The notes below the pieces were generated by a model. That model was not told where the DNA came from and did no database searches. It worked only from the letters and a program-made list of their open reading frames with translations. Below, in pieces: positions 40,845 through 49,219 of a DNA stretch of 64,000 nucleotides (the first letter of the stretch is position 1; each line of letters opens with the position of its first letter). The position numbers and the translations under genes are program-made. Source of the stretch: a virus; the IMG/VR virus record IMGVR_UViG_3300032294_001228, positions 1-64,000 of that record; one strand, given 5' to 3'.

Positions 40845-42156
40845 TCCATGGCAGGTAATTAGTGCCTTAGAAACACACAATCTCCGCACAGACAAAGAAC
40901 AGATAATTCAAGCACAAGTTCTAGCAAAAAATTCAGAATTTTTTGAAGGATGTTGCCTTGCTTTAGATAGTATGGTTACATTTGGGGTCAAAGCTGTTTC
41001 AGAATCAACTGTAGATGGTACAGGTCTTAGCTGGATAGGATTTAAACAGCTAGCAGATGCACTTGCAAGCCGTCAACTTACAGGTAATGATGCGCAAACT
41101 GCTATCGCCCATGCACGTATGCGAGCAACTAAAGAGCAATGGAACTTGTGGTATCGCCGTATTTTAATTAAAGATCTACGCTGTGGGGTAAGCGAAAAAA
41201 CCATCAACAAAGTAGCGGAGAAAAATAATGCTAAAGATTACGCTATTCCTGTTTTTACTTGCCAACTTGCTCACGATAGTGCAAATCATGAATCCAAAGT
41301 CGCAGGCGAAAAACTTATCGAAATCAAGCTCGACGGAGTGCGTGTTATTGCTATTGTTTACCCAAATGGGGCTGTTAGTCTTTTTAGCCGTAATGGTAAA
41401 CAATTGGACAACTTTCCATTAGTTGAGCGACAATTAAGTCGACATGCTCATATGTTTGCTGAACCTGTGGTACTGGATGGCGAGATTATGTCGGCAAGTT
41501 TTCAAGATCTAATGAAACAAGTACATCGAAAAAGTAACTTGCAAAGTACAGACGCTGTACTAAACTTGTTTGATATAATCACCCTGGCAGAATTTCAATC
41601 TGGGCGAGGACAACATCGACAAATTGATCGTAGTGTCACTTTGGCAGCTTGGTACAATGAAGTTAGTGCTCATATGCCTAATGTAACCATAGTAGGACAA
41701 GAACTAATTGATCTAGGTAATGTCGCAGGACAAGCACGGTTTAAACAAATTAATCAAGAGGCCATTGATGGCGGGTACGAAGGCATCATGATTAAAGATC
41801 CTAGCGCAGTATATGAGTGTAAGCGTAGTGTGGCATGGCTTAAACTCAAACCATTTATTGAAGTCAGCCTTAAGGTAGTAGCAGTAGAAGAAGGTACAGG
41901 ACGTAATGTGGGTAAACTAGGCGCACTTATTTGTGAAGGAGTAGATGATGGAAAATTTATTAAGGTCAATGTCGGTAGTGGCTTTACTGATAGTGATCGC
42001 GACGCTTATTGGCAAAGTCGCCAAGATATCATCGGACACACGGTTGAAGTCCGAGCAGACGCGGCAACTCAAAGCCAGGATTCGGAGGGGACGTGGAGTT
42101 TAAGATTCCCAAGATTCTTACGTTTCCGTGGATTCGACGCAGGCGAGAAGCTATGA
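40837..42156 (+). CDS. ATP-dependent DNA ligase
   Basis: The 439-aa protein has the adenylation motif K164-L-D-G (IEIKLDGVRV), motif III VLDGEIM, motif IV EGIMIKDPSAVYE and motif V WLKLKP, plus a C-terminal OB-fold region. It seals nicks using ATP, as T4 gp30 does. Size is close to T4 ligase. It is downstream of the SWIM gene and overlaps the next gene by 4 bases. Confidence 0.93.
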   Translation: MNSPWQVISALETHNLRTDKEQIIQAQVLAKNSEFFEGCCLALDSMVTFGVKAVSESTVDGTGLSWIGFKQLADALASRQLTGNDAQTAIAHARMRATKEQWNLWYRRILIKDLRCGVSEKTINKVAEKNNAKDYAIPVFTCQLAHDSANHESKVAGEKLIEIKLDGVRVIAIVYPNGAVSLFSRNGKQLDNFPLVERQLSRHAHMFAEPVVLDGEIMSASFQDLMKQVHRKSNLQSTDAVLNLFDIITLAEFQSGRGQHRQIDRSVTLAAWYNEVSAHMPNVTIVGQELIDLGNVAGQARFKQINQEAIDGGYEGIMIKDPSAVYECKRSVAWLKLKPFIEVSLKVVAVEEGTGRNVGKLGALICEGVDDGKFIKVNVGSGFTDSDRDAYWQSRQDIIGHTVEVRADAATQSQDSEGTWSLRFPRFLRFRGFDAGEKL

Positions 42157-42419
42157 TCGAAGAATTAAAACAACTGTCGACCAAAGAAGTCATGACCATG
42201 ATAGAAGGTAGCATTAAAGCCATAGTTGACAATCCTGATTATTTTTATAATAGTAATGTTGGTCCACAATATAGCAAACTAACACCCAAGGGTTGTGACA
42301 TGGTATTAAAGTCAATGACTGCCCTACTACCTTTGCTGGCACAGGCCAAGGAACGTGACTTAGATGCTCGTGCGAAATCAATAACTTGGAATTCATTAAA
42401 GGAGGAAGACATACAGTGA
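42153..42419 (+). CDS. Small helical protein
   Basis: The 88-aa frame begins ATG at 42153 in an ATGA overlap with the ligase stop; this start is preferred over upstream in-frame codons inside the ligase. The product has EELKQLSTKEVMTMIEG and is helical with no membrane segment. Function unknown. Confidence 0.75.
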   Translation: MIEELKQLSTKEVMTMIEGSIKAIVDNPDYFYNSNVGPQYSKLTPKGCDMVLKSMTALLPLLAQAKERDLDARAKSITWNSLKEEDIQ

Positions 42420-42709
42420 CAGACAGGCAAACATCATGGATGTTATTTGGCTTTGCTATGATAGTTAGTTTTATATTCCTATCAGTGCTGATTAAAGTAA
42501 ATTATGATTTGGATCAAGCTCGACGTGCCAATGACAGCCTACAACATCAAATTGATCAGCTGAAAAAAGCGGACGATGAGCAACGCCAAAAGATCGCTGA
42601 GTTAACCAAATCCACCCAAACTATCGCACGTGATATCGATGTTACCCAAGACTTACAACGTAAACAAGCCCAAATCATGGTAGATTTGAAAAAGGGTCGT
42701 AAGAAATAA
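42416..42709 (+). CDS. Membrane-anchored coiled-coil protein
   Basis: GTG at 42416 (overlap GTGA with the previous stop) with AAAGGAGG upstream is the preferred start. The 97-aa product has one N-terminal membrane segment (about 8-26) and a long coiled coil (about 30-90). Topology recalls inner-membrane spanins, but no lipoprotein partner lies next to it. Confidence 0.75.
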   Translation: MTDRQTSWMLFGFAMIVSFIFLSVLIKVNYDLDQARRANDSLQHQIDQLKKADDEQRQKIAELTKSTQTIARDIDVTQDLQRKQAQIMVDLKKGRKK

Positions 42710-42727
42710 TTTTGGTTAAATTCCAGG

Positions 42728-42756
42728 TTGCACAATTTTTAAACAGAGTGTATTAT
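42728..42756 (+). promoter_or_regulatory. Promoter and 5' hairpin of the HTH gene
   Basis: TTGCAC (42728-42733), 17 bases, TATTAT (42751-42756). The predicted start near 42763 is followed almost at once by GCTGA-TGGGTTG-TCAGC (42766-42782) and TTTTT, which could be an attenuator or a 5' protector. Confidence 0.5.
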
Positions 42757-42843
42757 TACTATAACGCTGATGGGTTGTCAGCTTTTTATGAAAGGGCAGA
42801 AATGTCTATTTTAAGTTTATTTTCAAAAACGGAGAAACTAGTA

Positions 42844-43104
42844 ATGGCAAAACGTAAATCAACAAACTTAGTTAAGGTTAAAAACCAAGTATCATTCTTA
42901 GAAAGATATCTTCGTGGTACAAACAGAACATTGTCTGTAGCACAAGCTCAAGCTAACTATGGTATCGCTAAATTAACAGCTCGTATCTCAGAAATGCGTG
43001 CGGCTGGTTTAAATGTAAAAACTATCACTAATTCAAGTGGTAACACAGCATATAAAATCTCTGCTCGTGACTTTACAGGTTCACGTGCTAAGATGTTCAA
43101 CTAA
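42844..43104 (+). CDS. Winged helix-turn-helix DNA-binding protein
   Basis: The 86-aa basic protein has VSFLERYLRGTNRTLSVAQA followed by YGIAKLTARISEMRAAGLNV, the pattern of a winged HTH in which the recognition helix is AKLTARISEMRAAG and the wing is the ITNSSGNTAYKIS strand pair. ATG 42844 has GGAGAAAC before it; an in-frame ATG at 42802 is an alternative. It has its own promoter and terminator and may be a transcription regulator. Confidence 0.82.
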   Translation: MAKRKSTNLVKVKNQVSFLERYLRGTNRTLSVAQAQANYGIAKLTARISEMRAAGLNVKTITNSSGNTAYKISARDFTGSRAKMFN

Positions 43105-43126
43105 TAGCTTAGGCTGCGCCAGGCAC

Positions 43127-43157
43127 AAAAAAGCCCCTTAATTGGGGCTTTTTTATT
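43127..43157 (+). terminator. Rho-independent terminator
   Basis: AAAAAAGCCCC (43127-43137) pairs with GGGGCTTTTTT (43144-43154) around a short loop. Confidence 0.9.
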
Positions 43158-43162
43158 TCAAG

Positions 43163-43191
43163 TTGACAATCCTGGCTATTTGTAGTATAAT
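43163..43191 (+). promoter_or_regulatory. Sigma70 promoter of the lysis/envelope genes
   Basis: TTGACA (43163-43168), 17 bases, TATAAT (43186-43191). The predicted transcript begins TCCTATTAGGAG, in which the ribosome site could pair with the first bases (TCCT/AGGA). Confidence 0.78.
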
Positions 43192-43216
43192 ATACGGTCC
43201 TATTAGGAGTAAAAAC

Positions 43217-43801
43217 ATGATACATCGTTTTCGTTGGTACTTGATAATAAGTTTTATTACCACAGTCAGTTATTTACAATATGATAACATAAATTATAAT
43301 CGTCCGCATCAAGAATTATTAGATAATTTTAATTTGATTACGCCAACGATAGCGAAATCTAATAAGGATTTTTTAGAATTAGATAGAAAACCAATTTTAT
43401 ATAACAGCCGAGATCTTAGGTGCCTAGCACAGAACATATTTTTTGAAGCCGGAACAGAAAGTATGTTGGGCAAGATCGCAGTTGGGCAGGTCACTGTTAA
43501 TAGGGTTAAAATTGGACATTGGGGTGAAACAGTTTGTGAAGTAGTAAATTCCAAAGGTCAATTTAGTTGGACTGATAGAGATGATTTATCTATTGACAAG
43601 GACAGTAAAAATTATAAGGACAGCGTATGGGCAGCCAAAAAAGTGTTACAAGAACGCAAGCGCCTGCGTATTTTAAGATCCGCACTGTTTTATCATGCTG
43701 ATTATGTCCAACCAAAATGGGCAGATAAAACTCAAAAAATTACTAAAATCGACAAACATATATTTTATAATGGAGCCAAAGGTAGTTCACTAAGTCTATG
43801 A
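43217..43801 (+). CDS. SleB-type cell wall hydrolase
   Basis: The 194-aa protein has an N-terminal membrane or signal segment (about 6-22) and the hydrolase core LAQNIFFEAGTESMLGKIAV, QVTVNRV, ETVCEVVNSKGQFSWT, found in SleB/Hydrolase_2 cell-wall lytic enzymes; the Glu in FFEAG is the probable catalytic acid. It would cut peptidoglycan glycan strands in the periplasm. ATG 43217 has TAGGAG upstream; longer frames would cross the promoter. A likely endolysin. Confidence 0.9.
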   Translation: MIHRFRWYLIISFITTVSYLQYDNINYNRPHQELLDNFNLITPTIAKSNKDFLELDRKPILYNSRDLRCLAQNIFFEAGTESMLGKIAVGQVTVNRVKIGHWGETVCEVVNSKGQFSWTDRDDLSIDKDSKNYKDSVWAAKKVLQERKRLRILRSALFYHADYVQPKWADKTQKITKIDKHIFYNGAKGSSLSL

Positions 43802-44235
43802 AAACCAAACTATATTTTGCTTATGGTATGAACACTAACCGTGATGAAATGGCCTACCGTTGCCCAACCGCAGTTCCCATGGGTAAGGCCATATTGCCGG
43901 GATATCGTTTTGAGTTTAAGAGTTTTGCCACTATCGTTCCAGACACAGACAGCAGTGTAGAAGGAGTGCTTTGGACCATCACTGATCGTGATGAGCAGGC
44001 TCTAGACGTATTGGAAGGCTATCCAGAATTTTATGACAAACGACATGTCACAATCCAACAAGGTATTGACTATATCGCCATGACCTATATCATGAATCCA
44101 AGAGAAAAGGGATTTGGTCCAAGTGATGGCTATTATAGCATGGTATCAGAAGGATATCAACAATTTGGATTGAGCCAACAGCAGTTATTAGAAGCACGAT
44201 CACGTTCAAACAAGGAGATTTGGATCTATGAATAA
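43798..44235 (+). CDS. Gamma-glutamylcyclotransferase-like (GGCT/AIG2) protein
   Basis: The 145-aa protein has KLYFAYGMNTN (phosphate-binding YGSL-like loop) and LDVLEGYPEFYDKR with the catalytic-type Glu, in the order of the GGCT/AIG2 fold. Such enzymes cyclise gamma-glutamyl amines to 5-oxoproline. It overlaps the hydrolase by 4 bases and the lipoprotein by 8. Its role next to lysis genes is unclear. Confidence 0.85.
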   Translation: MKTKLYFAYGMNTNRDEMAYRCPTAVPMGKAILPGYRFEFKSFATIVPDTDSSVEGVLWTITDRDEQALDVLEGYPEFYDKRHVTIQQGIDYIAMTYIMNPREKGFGPSDGYYSMVSEGYQQFGLSQQQLLEARSRSNKEIWIYE

Positions 44236-44443
44236 GTTGATATTAATTTTAGCATTGATCACAGTTGGATGCGCCAATAACCAAATCGTCGAACAGTCCA
44301 GAAGAGAAGCCGCCTATCGTAGGATATTAGACGACACTCAATATACTACAGTACCAACAGCTGGTCCTGGACCATTGGAAATGCCACAAGAGTGGATGGA
44401 CCAATGGCGAGATAAACCAATTGACAAAAACCAAAATAGATAG
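44228..44443 (+). CDS. Small lipoprotein
   Basis: The 71-aa protein has a signal peptide with lipobox LITVGC (cysteine at 15), so the mature form is a lipid-anchored 57-aa peptide. Being next to a peptidoglycan hydrolase, it could be an outer-membrane spanin, but this is inference; the coiled-coil protein at 42416 could be a partner. Confidence 0.78.
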   Translation: MNKLILILALITVGCANNQIVEQSRREAAYRRILDDTQYTTVPTAGPGPLEMPQEWMDQWRDKPIDKNQNR

Positions 44444-44449
44444 TATAAT
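44421..44449 (+). promoter_or_regulatory. Sigma70 promoter and 5' hairpin
   Basis: TTGACA (44421-44426), 17 bases, TATAAT (44444-44449), within the end of the lipoprotein gene. GTGAT (44459-44463) can pair with ATCAC (44470-44474) just after the predicted start at 44456. Confidence 0.75.
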
Positions 44450-44496
44450 GTTTTTAACGTGATAAATTCATCACATAACTTGAAAGGAGTTCATTC

Positions 44497-45201
44497 GTGA
44501 ACATTAAGAAAATCAGCCTTGCAGTTGCTGGTGCGCTATTAGTAGTTGGTTGTGCTGGTAATAACGGCATTGTAAAAAACGCAGATCTTAAACCTGATAC
44601 TGACAGTATCCGTCCGAAACCAGTGAGCACTGTGTTCCACAGACCTCAAGGCACTATGACTATTACTTTTGATAGTAAAGGTGAGTTCTTGGAAATCACT
44701 TCAAAAGGCACTGCTCCTATCGCAGGTAACAATGCTTTCTCAATTGAACAAGCGGCACAGGTTGCCCAACTACGTGCTAAACGTAATATTGCTGAATTTA
44801 TTTCAACACAATTACAAACCACACGTTCAGTTAAAGTGTTATCTACAGCAGTTCAGAAGAGTTTGGAAAATACTACCAACGGTATGAGTGAAGAAGTTAA
44901 GATTGATGACAAAGACTTTGATGCCAACGGTAATCCAGTGATCATTAACGCTTACAATGATGGTAGCAAAGATACAGCACCTGCTCCAGTGGTTGAAGGT
45001 AATCCAAATACCAACAGTGAAAAGATTGCTGAGATCGTCCGTGAGAACATCACAACATCAAGTTCTGCATTAATTCGTGGTGCTGTGATCACTGATGAGA
45101 AGATCGACCAGGCTGGTAGAACTATCGTCGTAGAGATCAAGACTGGTACTAACACGGTTAAAGCCGCAAACGAACTTCGTAAACTAATGGGATCTAACTA
45201 A
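44497..45201 (+). CDS. Lipoprotein, LPP20-like
   Basis: The 234-aa protein has a signal peptide and lipobox LVVGCAGN (cysteine at 19). The start is GTG at 44497 with GAAAGGAG upstream. A central helix-rich part (EQAAQVAQLRAKRNIAEFI) and the C-terminal part ALIRGAVITDEKIDQAGRTI resemble LPP20-type lipoproteins. It should be anchored in the outer membrane. Such a protein in a phage may alter the host surface or block other phages. Confidence 0.78.
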   Translation: MNIKKISLAVAGALLVVGCAGNNGIVKNADLKPDTDSIRPKPVSTVFHRPQGTMTITFDSKGEFLEITSKGTAPIAGNNAFSIEQAAQVAQLRAKRNIAEFISTQLQTTRSVKVLSTAVQKSLENTTNGMSEEVKIDDKDFDANGNPVIINAYNDGSKDTAPAPVVEGNPNTNSEKIAEIVRENITTSSSALIRGAVITDEKIDQAGRTIVVEIKTGTNTVKAANELRKLMGSN

Positions 45202-45202
45202 G

Positions 45203-45331
45203 ATGAAAACATTCATTGGTGGATTCATCGTAGGTGTCATTGTAGCCACAGTGGGATTTGGCGGTGTTGCCCGTATATTAGATCGCGGTGTAGAAACAGT
45301 TAAGTCACACAGCCAAGAACTAGCACAGTAA
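45203..45331 (+). CDS. 42-aa single-span membrane protein
   Basis: ATG 45203 follows the lipoprotein stop by one base. The product is MKTFIGGFIVGVIVATVGFG and continues into a short amphipathic tail (LDRGVETVKSHSQELAQ). Small proteins of this look are common in phages but unassigned. It ends one base before the next ATG. Confidence 0.7.
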   Translation: MKTFIGGFIVGVIVATVGFGGVARILDRGVETVKSHSQELAQ

Positions 45332-45332
45332 T

Positions 45333-46403
45333 ATGCGTATATTATTACTGGGGCTAGTTCTCTGGTCCACTACAGTTCTTGCCGCTTCTCGAGTAGAAGT
45401 TGAAGGGCATGGGCGCAACTTAGAAGAAGCCAAACAAAATGGTTTTAGAACTGCTATAGAATTCGTAGTTGGGCAAGTTGTCATAGGGGACACTGAAGTA
45501 AACGGTGATCGTATTACCAAAGACTTTGTTGGGAGTTATTCGGCAGGCTACATAGAAGACTATGAAATCCGAGATACACATTATGTTGGTGGAGAAGTTG
45601 TGGTGTTTATGGCTGTTAAAGTTGCTGACAGTAAAATAGCACAGCGTATGCTGACCATTGGTGATTATAGGACTGTGATCCAAGGTCAGAAATTGCAGGA
45701 TAGGCTTAACAGTATGTTAGATCAACGCAGTCGCGGTGACCATGTATTAACTGAAGTTTTAGGCAGTTATCCCCGTAATGCTTATATTCTTACCACAAAC
45801 GAATTTAAATTAATCATCGGTATTCGCAGACAAGTTTATATCGATATTCCTTACGAAATACGTTGGAGTAGACTTTGGTTAGAATCTCTTGCAGAAACAC
45901 TAGACCTGGTGGCTTTAGAATCAAGACGTTGTAGTAATTTTCCGTCAAAGGAACTTGAAAATTTTAGTTTATCTTTGAGTATAATCAAGTTTCTTCAGGA
46001 AAAATCTTGTGGGTTTGAGTCAGATATAACCGTGATATATAAACCTGCTGATTCCTGGATGCTGAAAAAATACAATTATTATTTCCCCGATTTGGCTACA
46101 TTGGACTTAGTAAACAATGAAATGCGTAATCCTGTGGGTAGACAACACGTAGGATTAGTAGTAGACTTAAAAGATGCAGGCGGAAATTACATAACCTCTA
46201 GATGCTTTACAATTAATACTGAACCGTTAATTGAGTATACTGAATCCAAAGCTGAAGTTGATAGTATACATGGGCGTAACCCTAGACCAAGAGTACAAGG
46301 ACATATAGCAGTTGCAGGTACACTGCGTATCGAAGGCTTAACCTCAGAAGATTTAGGCAATCTTGCTAGGGGAGATACACACATTGAGAAAAGTTGTATA
46401 TGA
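45333..46403 (+). CDS. Exported protein with FlgT/LPP20-like N-terminal domain
   Basis: The 356-aa protein has a signal peptide (about 1-18) and then VEVEGHGRNLEEAKQNGFRT, a segment order (VEG, then EAR/EAK helix) like the N-terminal domain of FlgT and LPP20-related proteins. The rest is unassigned. With the LPP20-like lipoprotein and the 42-aa membrane protein it forms an envelope set. Confidence 0.75.
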   Translation: MRILLLGLVLWSTTVLAASRVEVEGHGRNLEEAKQNGFRTAIEFVVGQVVIGDTEVNGDRITKDFVGSYSAGYIEDYEIRDTHYVGGEVVVFMAVKVADSKIAQRMLTIGDYRTVIQGQKLQDRLNSMLDQRSRGDHVLTEVLGSYPRNAYILTTNEFKLIIGIRRQVYIDIPYEIRWSRLWLESLAETLDLVALESRRCSNFPSKELENFSLSLSIIKFLQEKSCGFESDITVIYKPADSWMLKKYNYYFPDLATLDLVNNEMRNPVGRQHVGLVVDLKDAGGNYITSRCFTINTEPLIEYTESKAEVDSIHGRNPRPRVQGHIAVAGTLRIEGLTSEDLGNLARGDTHIEKSCI

Positions 46404-46413
46404 GCAGTATAAT
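46384..46413 (+). promoter_or_regulatory. Sigma70-like promoter
   Basis: TTGAGA (46384-46389), 18 bases, TATAAT (46408-46413), overlapping the end of the previous gene. GAAAGGAA precedes the next ATG. Confidence 0.55.
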
Positions 46414-46439
46414 GTTAAATTTTTTGAAAGGAATCAAAC

Positions 46440-47468
46440 ATGGCAACTAAAAAACCTACTAAGAAAGAACTAGAAGCACAGAAACTAGCCGAACAAGAAA
46501 AGCTGATAGCTACACTTAAATTCACTCCACGCAGTTATAACGTCAGCATGTGGGGCTATGGTGGTGAAGTGGTCATGGGCACAATTAGCCGTGAGATCTA
46601 CAATTATTTTAAAGAGAATCGCCTAAGTGTCAGTGACTTTGCCTGGGACAGTGAATACGCTGAAAAGAAAAACATTCCGGAAGAAATGTGGCCATGTACA
46701 CCAGGGTCATGGTACGACTGTGATGATATATGTCATACCAATGGCGTCAGCAGGAGTGCTGGACATATCCAAGTAGATGACGAGAATGGTAATGAGATCT
46801 TAAATCGTGAACTTGACACTATTGATGGTACGGATATACAGCTATCAATCAATGATGAATACTGGCCAGGATCAATTGGCGACGGTGTAGTATTCGTTGG
46901 ACGCAGTAATGAAAAAGGCACGTTCTTTGAAGCTGAATTGCCTTTGACAGCACCATTTGATCAAGAGAAACTGACTCTGGTATATGATGATGTTGAAAAT
47001 GAAGATATCGTCTATACTGTCAGCTACGATGGTGAAGACCTCGACAACAATGGTGCTAACACCGACGGTAAGAGCAGTGACTTCTATTTCTATCTAGTCG
47101 AAGACGGTGAGATAGTAGAAAACTATTCAGAGCCCGAGAGCACTTATATCACTTACTGGGCAGAAGACTACGAGCAGACCAAAACATTTAAATTTAACAA
47201 AAAGAATCGCCCGCCCGTGCCAGGTGAGTATAAATGCAGTTGGAGCCCAGGTTGGGGCACTAGTTATGGCACCTTGGAGTGGACTGGTGATAAGTGGTTA
47301 GAATATGAATATGAAATAGCCAAGGAAGTCACAGGTGTCACAGAGTGGGCAGGATTAAATTGGGATACCAGCGATATGAAAAATAAACCTAAACGTAAAC
47401 CAAGAACACCTAAAACTGGAGTATATCCGTATCCAAGCCAAGCAGTATTAAAAGCCCAGGAGGCATAA
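46440..47468 (+). CDS. Acidic protein of unknown function
   Basis: The 342-aa protein has a Lys/Glu N-terminal helix (1-28), then a beta-rich acidic middle (SYNVSMWGYGGEVVMGTISR; PGSWYDCDDICHTNG) and a basic Pro-rich end. No known family. The conserved-looking Trp and Cys/Asp residues suggest a folded domain near 60-110. It overlaps the next start by one base. Confidence 0.8.
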   Translation: MATKKPTKKELEAQKLAEQEKLIATLKFTPRSYNVSMWGYGGEVVMGTISREIYNYFKENRLSVSDFAWDSEYAEKKNIPEEMWPCTPGSWYDCDDICHTNGVSRSAGHIQVDDENGNEILNRELDTIDGTDIQLSINDEYWPGSIGDGVVFVGRSNEKGTFFEAELPLTAPFDQEKLTLVYDDVENEDIVYTVSYDGEDLDNNGANTDGKSSDFYFYLVEDGEIVENYSEPESTYITYWAEDYEQTKTFKFNKKNRPPVPGEYKCSWSPGWGTSYGTLEWTGDKWLEYEYEIAKEVTGVTEWAGLNWDTSDMKNKPKRKPRTPKTGVYPYPSQAVLKAQEA

Positions 47469-47815
47469 TGGGAGTAGCGTATCCAGGATATCGTTCAACA
47501 CCTAATACAGGTAATATCACTATCGGTGGGGCCGGTGCCAGCAGTCCTAACTATGCCAGCACATTATCTATCAATGCAGGTGCAGGCACAGGTTCTACGT
47601 GGGCTAGTACTACAGCCCAAGGTCAGCTTAAAGTTGAAGGCAAAGATGCTGACATCTTTATCAACGGACAAAGTCTCAGCGACTGGATGTCAGCTGTTGA
47701 TCGTCGCTTAACTATCCTACGACCAACTCCAGAACTCTTAGAAAAATATTCAGCATTACAAGAAGCCTACGATCACTACAAAACACTAGAAAGCCTACTA
47801 TATGAGCAAGAGTAA
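47468..47815 (+). CDS. Phage protein with DADIxINGxSL motif
   Basis: The 115-aa protein has a low-complexity N terminus and a C-terminal part LKVEGKDADIFINGQSLSDW followed by RRLTILRPTPELLEKYSALQ. I recognise this DADI-ING segment and RLxILxPxPEL helix from T4-like phages of marine and freshwater hosts, where it is unassigned and possibly structural. It overlaps the next gene by 14 bases. Confidence 0.8.
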   Translation: MGVAYPGYRSTPNTGNITIGGAGASSPNYASTLSINAGAGTGSTWASTTAQGQLKVEGKDADIFINGQSLSDWMSAVDRRLTILRPTPELLEKYSALQEAYDHYKTLESLLYEQE

Positions 47816-47990
47816 ACTAACCATTCGCGTCCAAGATATTGATAAGGTCACAACCATTGCGAAATGGTGTAAGGACAATTTGGACCCGCATGAATGGGAT
47901 ATGACCCCCATACACCTGTTCAAACCAGACTATCGTTTCCATTTTGAGTGTGAAAAGACCCGTATCCAGGTTATCCTACAGCACCTATAA
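47802..47990 (+). CDS. Small hypothetical protein
   Basis: The 62-aa product (MSKSKLTIRVQDIDKVTTIA) looks like a small alpha/beta domain with Trp and His residues. The gene is coupled to the previous one. No family recognised. Confidence 0.72.
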   Translation: MSKSKLTIRVQDIDKVTTIAKWCKDNLDPHEWDMTPIHLFKPDYRFHFECEKTRIQVILQHL

Positions 47991-47995
47991 AACAC

Positions 47996-48024
47996 TTGAC
48001 AATTTGGTAAAAAGGTGCTATAAT
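47996..48024 (+). promoter_or_regulatory. Sigma70 promoter with extended -10
   Basis: TTGACA (47996-48001), 17 bases with GGTAAAA and ending TGC, TATAAT (48019-48024). Confidence 0.8.
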
Positions 48025-48059
48025 TATACTATATACTAAGAATAATAGGTGCAGATTAC

Positions 48060-48374
48060 GTGCAGTTTTTAACTAATATTTTGATCGCGTATGGTGTGAT
48101 ATCTATGATATTCACTACCATATTCCTTTTTGGTTTAGTGCGTAATATCCGCAAAGAAATTCAACTGATCGAAGATGTTGACCGTTTTAAGAAAACTGTC
48201 AAACTGGTCTACGTAGAACAGGTAGATGGTATGTATCGTATGCACGACAAGTTTACGCATCACTATATCTGTCAGGCCGCTACAGAAAAAGAATTATGGG
48301 AAACTGCTGATGCTATGTTTCCTAATGTCAAAGTAATGTCAACTTCAATCAATGCGGAGGTAACTAAACTATGA
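48060..48374 (+). CDS. Membrane protein, GTG start
   Basis: The 104-aa product begins GTG at 48060, with AGGTGC close by as a weak ribosome site. It has an N-terminal membrane segment (about 5-27) and a soluble part with YRMHDKFTHHYICQAATEKE. The function is unknown. It overlaps the next gene by 4 bases. Confidence 0.75.
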   Translation: MQFLTNILIAYGVISMIFTTIFLFGLVRNIRKEIQLIEDVDRFKKTVKLVYVEQVDGMYRMHDKFTHHYICQAATEKELWETADAMFPNVKVMSTSINAEVTKL

Positions 48375-48778
48375 GCATGCACATGGAAGGTCCGTGGCTT
48401 AGTACCACAGGCAAGAAACGTGGTAAGAAAAAATTCCGTAATGCTGACGTTGCTAACAAAGCACGTAAGAATGCGGAGTCTTGGCAGGCTTTTTTAGATA
48501 AATGGGATATTAAACCTGATGACAAAGCTAATGGAAAAACTGTACGCAAAAGCACCTGGATGGGCCCAACTGTTAATTCACGTGTTGTGGTTGATCCTCG
48601 CCGCAGTACCCGCCATATTCCTAGCTTGGATACTGGGCGTGGTGTAGCTGTTAAAAAAGAAGTGCAACAATATACAGGCACTGCTATGTTAGGCATAGGA
48701 CAACTACACAAGTCTAACAGCATTCCTGTGTTCAGTAAAGAAGATGCTGTGGATATTTCAAAGATGAGGAGAGGATAA
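48371..48778 (+). CDS. Conserved phage-type hypothetical protein
   Basis: The 135-aa basic protein has KRGKKKFRNADVANKARKNA and a C-terminal segment IGQLHKSNSIPVFSKEDAVD, a combination I recall from many phage hypotheticals, possibly structural or head-proximal. No enzymatic motif. It is followed directly by the Ntn-hydrolase-like gene. Confidence 0.82.
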   Translation: MSMHMEGPWLSTTGKKRGKKKFRNADVANKARKNAESWQAFLDKWDIKPDDKANGKTVRKSTWMGPTVNSRVVVDPRRSTRHIPSLDTGRGVAVKKEVQQYTGTAMLGIGQLHKSNSIPVFSKEDAVDISKMRRG

Positions 48779-49219
48779 TTGACAACCATAGCATGGGACG
48801 GTAAGACACTAGCATCTGATACTAGATGCAACAGTGGCAATATTAAACTAAAAATCTCAAAAATCCGCAAGCACAAAGGACACTTAGTTGCTTGGGCAGG
48901 CCCTTGCTCACATGGTGAAGAAATGTTTGCTTGGTGGAAGGCAGGTGCTAAAGCTGCAAACTTTCCCGATAGCCAATTGAATGATGACGACCGTGTGGAT
49001 TTTGTTGTAGTAACTCCCGAGCGCAAGGTATTCTTATGGCAAGGCGCGGCTTATCCGCAGGATATGAGTTTGAATAAGCAATATGCCATTGGTAGTGGTC
49101 GTGATTTCGCACTTGCGGCCATGTATTTAGGCAAGACAGCACCCGAAGCAGTGGAACTAGCTGGTCGTTTTGACACAGGCACAGACAGCGACGGAGTGGA
49201 GTTTATATGTTTAAAATAA
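48779..49219 (+). CDS. HslV/proteasome-like Ntn hydrolase
   Basis: The 146-aa protein starts MTTIAWDGKTLASDTRCNSG, in which removal of Met would expose Thr as the N-terminal nucleophile, as in HslV. SDTR and a downstream SGRDFALAAMYLG helix fit proteasome-fold proteins. TTG at 48779 directly follows the previous stop (TAATTG), with GAGGAGAGG upstream. Protease or amidase activity is inferred from fold only; a key Lys at the usual position is uncertain. Confidence 0.75.
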   Translation: MTTIAWDGKTLASDTRCNSGNIKLKISKIRKHKGHLVAWAGPCSHGEEMFAWWKAGAKAANFPDSQLNDDDRVDFVVVTPERKVFLWQGAAYPQDMSLNKQYAIGSGRDFALAAMYLGKTAPEAVELAGRFDTGTDSDGVEFICLK

